Assembly: GCF_003254395.2 (NCBI RefSeq)
Contig: NC_037648.1
Location: forward strand, 1,529,868 to 1,593,867
Origin: Apis mellifera
Lineage: Eukaryota > Arthropoda > Insecta > Hymenoptera > Apidae
Length of the DNA stretch: 64,000 nt
Reading direction: 5' to 3'
The position numbers and the translations under genes are program-made. Positions 22,660 to 34,341 of the stretch are shown piece after piece. The number at the start of each line of letters is the position of its first letter. Within the stretch, counting starts at the first letter, position 1. The notes below the pieces were generated by a model. It was not told where the DNA came from and ran no database searches. It saw only the letters and a program-made list of their open reading frames with translations.

Positions 22660-23940
22660 AAAGATAAATTTTGTTCGAGGTATCATTCTAAAATTGAATT
22701 ATAATTAATTTTTAATCTTCCAAATATATTAAGAAAATCCTTTCCAAGTGAATGTATCCATTTCTGTATGATCTAGAAACCAAAGAATCAATTCCTTTTG
22801 TCTAGAAATCACTAGGTAAATTCTGTTCGAAATAACCATGTATCATTTTATGTATTCTATAAATTGAATTATAATCACTTTTTTTTAATCTTCCAAATAT
22901 ATTAAGAAAATTCAAACAAGAAAATCCTTTCCACGTGAATGTACATTCATTTCTCTATGATTTAGAAATCAAAGAATCAATTTCTTTTGTCTAGAATTTA
23001 TCACTAAATAAATTCTATTCGAAATAACTAGGTATATATAACTATGTAAATAACTACAAAGTGTACATTCATTTCCCTATGAGTCGAACCAATTTCTTTT
23101 ATCTAGAAATCATTAGATAAATTCTCTTCGAAATAACTACGTATATATAACTATAAATAACAACAAAGTATACATCTATTTCCCTATGATCTTGCTTTGA
23201 TTCCGAGAAATCAATTGTTTTTTATCTAGATATCACTAGATAAATTCTGTTCGAAATAACCATAACATCTTACATATTCTATAAATTGAATTACAATCTT
23301 ACTTTTTTCTTTAATCTTCCAAATATTAAAAAGAATCCAAACATTTAAAGTCTCCATCCTTTCATGTGTAAATCCATTCTATGAATCGAACCAATTTTTT
23401 TTGTCTAGAAATCACTAGATAAATCCTGTTTGAAATAATCACGTATCCTACAAATTATTGAATTTGAAATGAATCACTTTTTTCTCTAATCTCCCAAATA
23501 TAATAAAAAATCCAAACATCCTTTGTCCCACGCGAAATGTACATCCATTTTCCTATTAGTCGAACCAATTCCTTTGTCTAGAAATCACTAGATAAATTCT
23601 TCAGTTCGAAATAACTACATATCATCCTACGTATCCTATAAATTGAATTACAATTATTTCTTTTTTAATCTTTCAAATATTAAAAAAAAATCCAAACATC
23701 TAAAGCCTCCATCCTTTCATTTCTCTATGATCCAGAATCGAACCAATTTTTTTTGTCCAAAAATCACTAGATAAATCCTGTTCGAAATAATTACGTATTA
23801 TCCTATGTATTCTATAAATTGAATTACAATCTTACTTTTTTCTTTAATCTTCCAAACATATTAAAAAAATCCAAACATCCTTTGTCCCACGCAAAGTGTA
23901 CATATCCATTTCCCTATGATCTATGATGAGTCACTTTGGT
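22660..23940. repeat. Degenerate tandem array, about six units of 150-200 bp
   Basis: TAGAAATCACTAGATAAATT and its close variants recur (about 22803, 22990, 23104, 23225, 23406, 23580, 23760). Flanking modules are GAATTACAATCTTACTTTTT, TAATCTTCCAAATATT and ATCCTTTGTCCCACG. Non-coding. Confidence 0.9.
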
Positions 23941-23954
23941 TCCGGAAAAATAGT

Positions 23955-24474
23955 CGAGAGGAAGAGAGAGAGATAGAGAGAGAGAGGTCGACGATTGTCG
24001 GAACGATATTGAATCGTTCCATCGTGTCGAGGGCCACGGATATATTTCATAGACGGTATATACGACAAAAGGAGGAAACTCTCTCTCTTTCTCTCTCTCT
24101 CTCTTTCTTTCTCTTTCTCTCTGAGAGATTAGTATGCTCGTATCTGCATGCCGCAAGATCGTATCTCCGTTGACCGCGGCCCTTTGTGGCTTTTTGTTTG
24201 CGCTGCGTATACGTATTTATGGTGACCGTCCACTTCTCCTCTTTCTGTCTCCCTCCGCCGCCATCGCTCTTTTTTCACCTCCCTCCACCCCCTCCTCCTC
24301 CTTCCTTTTCTCATCTTCCTTGTTCGCCGTTCTTCACCCGTAAGAGGGCCTCCTACGAGCCTCTTCGAGTTTGGATGATTTGCTTTGTACCTTCTTTGCC
24401 CATCTCCTCGAATTTACCTTCTTTTCTCTCCCACCACTCGTTCTATATTCTGTATTTTTGTTGGGAGGGGAGGA

Positions 24475-24532
<58 letters not shown>

Positions 24533-24700
24533 TGGTTGTTCAGTATTCGGTTAAAATGATATATGGAAATTTTGGGAATTCGATTCGAGAGACGATGAAG
24601 AGAACAAAGTTTTTGTGTTGCTGTTTGTATCTTTTATCGAGCAGCTTGCATTTTATGGGAGTAAAGATGTGGAAGGGTTTGAGGAATAGAATGATGTGTT
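23955..24700. repeat. GA/CT-rich block with long (GA)n
   Basis: GA-type runs lie at 23962-23986, CT-type at 24079-24120, and an uninterrupted (GA)n of about 50 bases at 24478-24528. The open frames here only spell the simple repeat (ERERER, SLSLSL). Confidence 0.9.
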
Positions 24701-24719
24701 GAAAAATTTGAGATTGGAT

Positions 24720-26230
24720 TATTGGAAATTATAGTTTTGCAATTAGAAAAATCTTAAGTTTCGTTCATCACTTGTTTTATTTTATATTTTTCTTAGGGGA
24801 AGAGAGATTGTATTGGTTGTTTTTAATGATATATGGAATTTTGAGATGTTTTAGTGCAAGTTTTGAGAAAGAAAGAATAGAATGGAACTTCTGTTGATGA
24901 AGTATCAATTTGAGATTGAAAATTACAGTTTTACATTTAATCTTTCAATTTAATGAATTAATATTTGATATCATATCAATGAGAAGTATATATATTTTTT
25001 TTCAAACCATTAAAAAGAAACTTTAGAAAAAACCTTGAGTTTCATTCACCACTTGTTTTATTCTGAATTTTTATTATTGGGAGAGAGATTGTATTCTTGT
25101 ATTGTTCTTAATGATATGGAATTTTGGGATGTTTTAGTGCAAGTTTTCAGTGAAAGGTTTTGAGAAATGAATGAATAAAATGAAGTTAGTATTAAAAAAT
25201 GATGAAGTATCAATTGAGATTGGATTATTAGTTTTTCATTTGATCTTTCAATTTAATGATAAGAAGTACATATATATTTTTTTCAAACCATTAGAAAGAA
25301 ACCTTAAGAAAAACCTTGAGCTTCATCCACCACTTATTTTATTTTGTATTTTTCCCAGGAGGAGAAAGACTGTATTGTTGTTTTTAATGATATATGGAAT
25401 TTTGGGATATTCCAGTGCAAATTAAGTTTTCAATGAAACGTTTTGAGAAATGAAGGAATAGAATGAAATGATGAAATATCAATTTGAGATTGAATTATTA
25501 TAGTTTTGTATCTAATCTTTCAATTTAATGAATTAATATTTAATATCATATCAATGAGAAGTACATATTTTTCTTTCAAACCATTGGAAAGAAACTTTAG
25601 CTTCATCCACCACTTATTTTATTTTGAATTTTTGTCACTGGGAAACAAATTATATTCTTGTGTTCTTCTTAATGATATATGGAATTTTGGAATGTTTCAG
25701 TGCAAATTGAGTTTTCAGTAAAAGGAAGAAATTCATTTTGAGAAATGAAGGAATAGTTTTGCATCTGATCTTTCAATTTAATGAATTAATATTTGAGGAA
25801 CTTTAGGAAAAACCTTGAGCTTCATCCACCACTTGTTTTATTTTGAATTTTTACCAGAAATAAGAGAAATTGCATTCGTTGTTCTTAATGATATACGGAA
25901 TTTTGGGATGTTCCAGTGGAAATTGAATTTTGAATTGAAATGATTAATATAATAATATGTAAATGCTTTGTTGAAAAATATTGAAATGTTAATCTGAGAT
26001 TATTGAATATATTCAATTAACAATATTCTCCAGCCTCTTTCTGAATGAAGAAAGAAATTACACTTTTCCAATTTTCCCATCAATATCGATAATAACAATT
26101 CCCTTTTTAAATTAAAAAGAAACTTACAAACAAGAATAATCCTTAAAATACAATGTCTCTTCAAATTGAGCCTCCTCCACCTCACCTTTTGTTCCATATT
26201 TCCCATCAAGAAGAATAAAGAGATTATACT
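24720..26230. repeat. Degenerate tandem array, about six units of 200-300 bp
   Basis: AATGATATATGGAATTTTGG (24823, 25108, 25387, 25671, 25887, with small variations) follows a TTCATCCACCACTTGTTTTA module and precedes TGTTTTAGTGCAAGTTTT. The last unit (26000-26230) is much decayed. Non-coding. Confidence 0.9.
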
Positions 26231-26379
26231 CGTTATTCTTACATAAACGAATGATATGAAAATTCTGACAACTTTTAACGACTCCCCTTTTTTCCCTTGA
26301 AAAATTAGAAAAAAAATTGAAAAATATTCCCACCAAAAAAAAAAAGGGGGAGTTTGAAAACGGAGGAAATTTTAATTGA

Positions 26380-27560
26380 AGGCTGTCCAAATGGCAATTA
26401 AGAAGGGAGGCACCGCCGCCGCCGCCGCAAATGGCGGAATTCAGAGGCGGACGACATCCGTCGCCTTGGCGCACCCCCTAATCCCTCCAGTGTACCAATT
26501 ACCTCGTCCATTTTGGCCGCAGTTCATGCAAATTGGATTTCGGTTGCGGGGGAGGACAGCGGGGGAGGGCTTTGTCCTCGTTCGCTCGAACCGTGAGGAT
26601 TGAATGTCGCGCGACCGGAAACGGACCTCCGCAAGATAACGATCATCACATTGGAGAGAGTTAAACGACCCGGACAATCTTTCTTTTCTTTCCTTTCTTC
26701 TTCGAAGAACGAGCAATTATTATTATTATTATCTCGGCCGATGATTATTCGAGACGATGGCCAATTTGGCCGATAATAGACGCCGATAATGGATCGAAGA
26801 GAGGAAACGGCGCGTAAACGTTCGACCTTTGATCCTGGCCCCAGTTTCCTTCGGTCCAAATTTTCCTCAAACTGCAATTTAAACGTGAAGAGACTGTCTG
26901 TTCGTAAAGAAACGTTTATTAGACTTCCATTCTTTCCTTTTTTAACGAATAATTGGAGAATAATAATTATCGGTAAGAAGATGTTTAAATTCGTGAAAGA
27001 TTCACTAGGAGAGGTATTTCAGGAACGAAAACTATTGTTTCCTATTGCTAGATCTCGGATCCGTTTAAAATTCGAATTCGAAAAGTGGAAAAAGAAAAAA
27101 GAAAAAACGTTTTTCGACGCTTAAAAAAAGAGAAGGAAAGAGAGAGAGTCGAAGGGTGCATGGTAATGCGCCTCGGCATGGGAAACGTGGAGGATGGCTG
27201 GTTTCTCTGGGAAAGGAAAAGAACGATTATGTAAAGATGAACTTTTTGTGGCAATCTTTGCGTCAATTAAATTAAACCGCGATCGCGTCCGGGCCCTGAG
27301 GTTCGATCGAGGCGAAGCGCGAATCGTTCCCACGAACAAGAAACGTATTAAAGAATTATATATAGCGAGGGAGGTAAATTGGATGGATGCAAGTACGAAG
27401 GGATTAACGTGATTTCTCCAAGCCCGAAAAATCTTGGAAAATATCTTGGGGGAAAAGTTCAACTTGTTCTTTGATGGATGCACGAAACGATGAATTCAAG
27501 GTAAATTCTGTGTGCGAAACCTCGATGATGATGATTGTTCGATGAGCTCGAAATATTCGG
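26380..27560. other. Single-copy GC-richer island, no gene seen
   Basis: It has (GCC)n near 26413-26427 and (TTA)n at 26717-26731. Frames of 70-120 codons occur on both strands without recognisable domains or paired splice sites. Unassigned. Confidence 0.55.
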
Positions 27561-27589
27561 TGAAAAATGTATATATAATTTGTTTTATC

Positions 27590-28800
27590 GAGATTCGAAA
27601 TAAGAAAAAGATCGAATCGCTTTGAAAATTCGAATCGAGCCGATTTCTAGGGATACCTAGAAATATTTCTTCCTAAACTTACGAAAAACCCGCCACTTTC
27701 GCCAATCTTTTAATTCCAATAATCCTTAAACGTGATCCGTATAAAATACTAGAAACAAATACCAGAAAAAGATCGAATCGCTTTGTTGAAAATTCGAATC
27801 GAGCCGATTTCTAGGGATATCTAAGGATATTTCTCCCTAAACTTACGAAAAACCCGCCACTTTCGTAAATCTTTTAATTCCAATAATCCTTAAACGTGAT
27901 CCGTATAAAATACTAGAAACAAATACCAGAAAAAGATCGAATACTAGAAAAAGATCGAATACCAGAAAAAGATCGAATCACTTTGTTGAAAATTCGAATC
28001 GAGCCGATTTCTAGGGATATCTAGGGATATTTCTTCCTTAAACTTACGAAAAACCCACCACTTTCGTAAAACTCTTAATTCCAATAATCCTTAAACATGA
28101 TCCGTATAAAATACCAGAAAAAGATCGAATACTAGAAAAAGATCGAATACCAGAAAAAGATCGAATACCAGAAAAAGATTGAATATCAGAAAAAGATCGA
28201 ATACCAGAAAAAGATCGAATATCAGAAAAAGATCGAATACCAGAAAAAGATCGAATCGCTTTGTTGAAAATTCGAATCGAGCCGATTTCTAGGGATATCT
28301 AGGGATATTTCTTCCTTAAACTTACGAAAAACCCACCACTTTCGTAAAACTCTTAATTCCAATAATCCTTAAACATGATCCGTATAAAATACCAGAAAAA
28401 GATCGAATACTAGAAAAAGATCGAATACCAGAAAAAGATCGAATACCAGAAAAAGATTGAATATCAGAAAAAGATCGAATACCAGAAAAAGATCGAATAT
28501 CAGAAAAAGATCGAATACCAGAAAAAGATCGAATCGCTTTATTGAAAATTCGAATCGAGCCGATTTCTAGGGATATCTAGGGATATTTCTTCCTTAAACT
28601 TACGAAAAATCCGCCACTTTCGTAAATCTCTTAATTCCAATAATCCTTAAACGTGATCCGTATAAAATATCAGAAACAAATACCAGGAAAAAATTTCTAG
28701 GGATATCTAGAAATATTTCTCTCTAAACTTACGAAAAATCACCCACCACTTTCGCCAATCTCTTAATTCCGATAATCCTTAAACGTGATCAAAATACCAG
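27590..28800. repeat. Nested tandem array: about 170-300-bp units with inner 18-bp repeats
   Basis: The outer unit carries AATTCGAATCGAGCCGATTT and then TCTAGGGATATCTAGGGATA, with starts near 27627, 27788, 27988, 28267 and 28546. The inner 18-mer ACCAGAAAAAGATCGAAT occurs in runs (three around 27925-27980, about eight at 28110-28255, about eight at 28388-28535). The two middle outer units are almost identical including their inner runs, so the composite itself was duplicated recently. Confidence 0.95.
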
Positions 28801-28804
28801 AAAC

Positions 28805-29972
28805 AATCTCATCGATCTCTTCTTCTCTCTCTCTCTTAATTTCAAAAATTTCCCACCAGTTTCGAAAAAGCTCGTGGGAGGTCGCCGCCGGAGGTCGTTA
28901 AGATTCCCTATCCATCGGGCCAGCATTGGGCAAGTGCGGGCACCAACAGCCTTCCCCCCTAGTCTCTCACTCTTTACATAATACACGAAACTCCAGGAAA
29001 TGGACGAAGCTGTCTATGTTTAAACTCTCGAAGACGCGTGAACGAGAGAGAGAGAGAGAGAGAGAGAGACTTTGTGAATCACACGACGACGGTCGATTGG
29101 TAGTCGGTCGGGCAAGCGAGATGACGAAGGCGCGATCGTATATATATATATATATATATAGTTACCCGTCGTCGAATTCTATTATTCTTTAGACGCTGGT
29201 CACAGGTGGGCGCGCCACTCGCATACGCAACAATCGTGCCGCATTTAAACGCAATTACCTTGCTGCCGTGCAGACGTGCGTGAAATCACAATTTCAACCG
29301 CCTGCCCGCCGCTTGTCACCCGCGCGACAAAGGCTAGGGAGGGGGAAGGGGATAGATACGGCGTCGAGACTTCGGGTCTTTTCTTTCCGATTTTATCGGG
29401 GGCGAAAATTTAATTCGAATCGAACGTGATAAAAAAAGTATATATATGTTTGTAAGATAAAATATGTAAAAAAAAAAAAAAAAACATCCAATCTCGGCCC
29501 AATCGCGAACCGAAGAAAAACGACTTCGCAAAACAACTCCCATCCGAAGTAAAATTAATGAAACGAATCTCTCCTCAATTTCCTTGCTTCCGTCCATCCT
29601 TGATCGTCGTTGGAAGAAAAAACAAGAAAAAAAAGAAAGAGAAAGAGAGGAACAAGGTGTATCCGCGCGCGTGCACACGCGAAATCCGCGCGCAGGCGTT
29701 GGCCGGGAGGGAGGGGAGGGAGGAGGAGGAGGAGGGGTCAGGTACAGATTTTTGCGGGCAGCTCGAGCGTTGGACAGCTGGCGTGCGGTAACCCGCTTCG
29801 GCCGCAGCTCTGCGTCGGTCGTGCATCACCGGCCACCGTATTAACCCCAAGCCCCCGACCACCACCACCACAGGCCGCAGAATACGCGGTCCATGGTGCC
29901 CCGTACGTCCCCCACTCCTTCCATTCCTGTACACAGTTGTTTCCGTCGTTCGCGTTGGCACGCCTGTGCGCC

Positions 29973-30016
<44 letters not shown>

Positions 30017-30590
30017 TTCTTTCTTTCTTTCTCGGTCGGTACCACCGCCGCCTACTTTATCGGGCCATAATTGGTTCCACCGTCGTGACTCCTCTCTCTC
30101 GCACGATTACCGGAACGTTGCTTTCTTTCTCCCTCCCCCTCCGCTCGATTTTAGCTTTAAGCTTTCTTCGGTCGATTTGAATTTCAACTCGAATTCGTTT
30201 GTTAGATTCGGTAATTTTTAAATTCGATCAAGAGTCACTCTCTCTCTCTTTTTCTTTCTTTCTTATTCGACTTTACAATTCATCGAGTCAGAGACTCTCT
30301 TTGTACTTTATCCAAAGTTTTTTCTTTGTCCTCCAGTTTTCTTCACACTGAATTTATTGAATTTAATTTATTTATTTATTATTACTTTTTCTTTTGAATT
30401 TGTCCACCGTGTTTGTATCCATTCTCGCAATACGCAACGAACGTTTTAACATCGATAAAGGAAAACGGTAAATGGCTCGGTATTTAACGAGCAGCGTTGT
30501 CGATTCGAAACTATTCGGCTCGGATATTCTGCGGTTTCGATCGTTTTTACCCCCCCCCTTCTCTCGCTATATATATATATACGAATATAC
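28805..30590. other. CpG-rich and simple-sequence DNA, no gene seen
   Basis: It holds (GA)n at 29044-29069, (TA)n at 29139-29160, poly-A at 29469-29484, GGA runs at about 29700-29735 and (CT)n at 29975-30012. The 100-200-codon frames over 29575-30221 on both strands are the translation of those simple repeats. No splice-consistent exon found. Confidence 0.65.
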
Positions 30591-30699
30591 CTGCACTACA
30601 CAGCCACCCACGATTGGCGAATCGGTGATCGGAGCGTGGAAATTTGCTCGTCCATTTATTCCCCTCTCTTGTTTCATTTCAAAGGAAAGATTGTGCTCG
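30591..30699 (-). CDS. Candidate coding exon, unrecognised
   Basis: On the minus strand an open segment of 109 bases lies between a good acceptor (CGATTCTTCAG, 30700-30710) and a CAG|GTATAT donor (30585-30590). The readable frame includes HNLSFEMKQERGINGRANFH and ends CVVQ. No domain recognised. It has the same strand as the SOWAH-family gene but no phase or motif link to it. Chance AG/GT pairs are common in such DNA, so support is weak. Confidence 0.18.
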
Positions 30700-30799
30700 C
30701 TGAAGAATCGAAATCCAGAATATTTTTTCTTTCTCTTTTTAAATAGAATTGACATCTTTCTTCCCTTCAGATTCTTTTCTCCACTTCTGAAATTTTAAT

Positions 30800-31629
30800 T
30801 TAAAGAAAAAAAAAATCAAATATTTAGAATCATATAATTTAAAATCAAAAATATTTTTCGAAAGAAGCTCTCGCTCTTCCAACTGCGAAATTTAATCCCC
30901 CAGGTTGATTCGAGAGAGGGTTCATCATCGATGGTGATCAGCCACGCGAGCGACAAACGTTCGAAACGAATAAATCACGTACAGACGAGAGAGAGAGGGG
31001 ACTCGTTTCCAAAATGGATGCGTGTCGCTATACAAGCAATATCCCTGATAATGACAGGTTACGCGCGACGATACACGAACTTCGGTGTACGAACCGGCTA
31101 CCAGGAAATGTCCCGCGAAGTTAAGTACCGTGGAACAAGTCCGCTCGTTTGCTCCGTTATTAGTAGCCGCGCGTATATAGAGAGAGAGAGAGAGATAGAG
31201 ACGAAGATACGCGGATTAAAGTCCTCGCCTCGCACCTTTCGACGCTCGGTCGGTAAAAAAACTTGCGTTTCTTTCGTTTCGTACCCGGGCGACGAGGATA
31301 GAGATACGTATCTCTTTCGCTTCTCGCGAGGTATCAAGATTATTTACAATATGAAATTTTTCGCCAGATGCGTGTAATTTTTTTTTTGCATCTTGTTGTC
31401 GAGGACGAAAAAAGAAAGAAAGGGAGAATACGTTCGAATATATTTACGCCGTTGAAATGTGATTTCGAGTCGATGGAGAAAATGTCATTAATGTATGGGA
31501 TTAATGGTATCGAGTGAAACAGGCTTTAAACGTCACGTTCGATGTCGAAACGTGTAATCATTTCTCGGTTGGTCCCCGAGATGGACTCGTCGACAGCTTC
31601 GTTTAATTACATTTTATTACGTTTCTTTT

Positions 31630-31685
<56 letters not shown>

Positions 31686-33300
31686 GTCGTCGAATTTCTC
31701 GGTATTCCTTCGGAGATTGCCTTCGTGAAGTTCGTTAAATACGATGTTATTTACTTGTTCGTAACGAGCTTGTGTTTACCAATACGTATTTTTTTTTTTT
31801 TTTTATGGATACTGGCGAACGAGAAAAAAAGAAGGAAAGAGAGAGAGACACGACCGACCTTTGATTAAGTCATGATAAAAGTGTAATTTAAGAGTACGAA
31901 AATTAAGGAGGGAAGTGTAATGTGAGAGTAGGGAGCGACATCGTGATTGCTATAATGAGACGTTGACACTGTAGGCGACCAGTACAGCTGGACAACAGGA
32001 TTGACTTTAATCTCATTTAACAAAAAAAAAAAAAAAATACGAGAGTAAAAATTTTCCCAAATCTCTTCGAATAGTTTCCTAGCACGAACCGTTAACAGTG
32101 CAGCCAACCTAATTCTAATTCTCTCCAACCAACGTTGCAAGCAATTTAAAGAGGCGCCTTTACTTATGCAACCAATCCAATTCAATATAATTTCAATATA
32201 AAATTAAAACGTGAAAATTATCAAATAAAAATTAATCTCTGTATCTGAGTGACGAGTATTAATTAATTCGACGTCGATTTTCGGGAAGGCACGGATTCAT
32301 AGATGTACACAGGATGGATGGATCGATCGACAGGCTCTGAAACGGACGGGAGGGAACGAGCCAGCACGAGCTCATATTCCACATAATGAGGGCGGCAGCA
32401 ACATCAGACAGGCCGACACGGCCGCGTAATTGAAACCTACCGAGCTAACCTACCGTTCCTCTCCCACTCCTCCTTTCCCCCCCCACTCGTGCAAAAACGG
32501 GAACTGCGTGCTCTCCGCGGGAAATCGGACCCCGAACTTGGAAGCAACGCGAGAGATCCAACCTCGTTTACGAATCGTTTATGTACCGTCGGTAAAGTCG
32601 GATCGGCCTCGATCCGCCGGTAATTGGACCATTTCGAGAAAATTGCTCGAATTTCGGTATTTTACGATCGGAAACATCGAATAATCTATAATCTTTGAGA
32701 ATATTAAAATAGTTTATATACACATATATATATTGTATTTTTTCAATTGCAATTTATATATCTAATAAATTAACGCTGTTAACATTTACGAAACTCGTTG
32801 TAATCTCAAACTTTTAACGGATAGTGTACACGCGACGCGTAACTTTATCCGCTTGAACCGACGTGACCGGGAAAGTCGAGTGAAAATATTAGCGGACAGG
32901 CAGAGATCATTAGCCAGGTTAGATAAGCATGGATCGTCGAGTGTAATGTTAAGGGGCGTGCGTTAAATGATGATCTCTCGCGAAAAGAATTAAGTAACTG
33001 GATGTTTCGTTTCATCTTATCGGCCGATCTTAATCGACATCGCGGTGTGTTACGCGAAATACGCGAATACCTGGAATATATTACACGTATATTATTACAT
33101 TTACAGATGTATCAAACGATCCCTCGTTTCGACACGAAACTCGTCAATTACGCAACTGGATAAAAACCAAAAAAAAAAAAAAAGAGAATATTATTTTTAT
33201 CCTTATCATCTTGAGGATTTTTAATCTTAATCGAGATATTAGTCTAATAATTCGTTCGTTGGATTAATTTCAATTATTTAATCGTAGAAAAAATTCCACG
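30800..33300. other. Mixed intergenic/intronic DNA, no supported gene
   Basis: A 148-codon plus-strand frame at 30931-31377 has no known domain and contains a GA microsatellite. An interrupted (CT)n tract lies at 31626-31682. Poly-A/T runs lie near 31791-31804 and 32022-32037. The rest is featureless to me. Confidence 0.55.
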
Positions 33301-33395
33301 AAAATATTTCACGAAAAAGAATATGCGAGATTCGATAATCTTTATAAATAAAAAAAAAAATAAAAAAGCAGAGCACAAAAACATCGATTACTTAC

Positions 33396-33593
33396 GTACT
33401 GCAGCGATCGAGCAGCGGGCACGTGAAACGGCCATCCATCCATCCATCCGTCCGTCCGTTAGTTCGTCCCGTGCGCAAGAGAGGGCGTGTATCGTTGGCA
33501 TCGTGAAACAGAGAGAGAGAGAGAAAAAAAAAAGACCAACGAAATTAACAAGCAATCATCATCAAGGGACATCGAGTCCCTACTTATATATAA
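33396..33593 (-). promoter_or_regulatory. Possible minus-strand core promoter and first exon
   Basis: On the minus strand a TATATATAA box (33585-33593) is followed within five bases by the hairpin GGGAC-TCGAT-GTCCC (33566-33580). A strong GTAC|GTAAGT donor sits at 33390-33395. The intervening sequence carries GGAC and GGAT tetranucleotide repeats (33430-33460). It would suit a non-coding first exon of about 150 bases, but there is no transcript support. Confidence 0.18.
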
Positions 33594-33599
33594 AAGAGA

Positions 33600-34310
33600 C
33601 ATTCAAACTCGGATATAAAACGATCGACTGCTGTGTGCGTCCGCAGAGGCGAGTGTCGTTAGCCGACGAGTTAAAAGGGGCTCGGTGGGTATGTAATAAT
33701 CAGAGGCGGACGAACGTTGACAGGCGGCAATCGAGGATTACGTCGTACGATACGAGCCGCTATTAACGTCACGTTTTTTTGCACGGATAGTGCGCCGCCT
33801 ATTCGGCACGAACAGGAACTCGCGTGGAAAACGTTGGAGGGAATTTCCAAGGCGAAGTAGGGAAGAGGAGCGCCTCGATCCGTCACGATCAAACGGTACC
33901 TGTGATTTAATTGTCGCTCGGTCGAGAGAGGTCGCTCTACTCGACCCAGTTATCATTTTTACCAGATCCTATCTTATCTCTTCTTTTACAATCAACATTT
34001 ACGAGCAAGATTTTCGATTCCTCGTATTTGATATTTATTCCAGTAGTAATTATATTTCGATTCTTTTTTGTACGAAAGGAAGAAACAGATTAATCTTCTT
34101 TACCGATCGAACTGAGAATCGATTTTTATTTTTTGGACTTTATTCTTAAAGGGAGATTTAAGACTCGAGCTCGGCCGAAGGAGAGAACTGGATTCGAAGG
34201 AGGCGGTGTATCTCGACGTCTATCTGAATAATAACGTGTACGACAACATGTCAAATTATTCAGAAGTTGCGAGGCACACAGGCGTGTACGCGAGTGTTTG
34301 CACGGGGGCG

Positions 34311-34341
<31 letters not shown>

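Noticed and set aside
27600..28800. Could the evenly spaced 18-mers be a CRISPR array?
   Set aside because: Eukaryotic context, head-to-tail copies without unique spacers, and the repeats sit inside a larger duplicated unit.
29575..30221. 150-200-codon frames on both strands
   Set aside because: Driven by (GA)n/(CT)n and GGA runs; the product is simple sequence.
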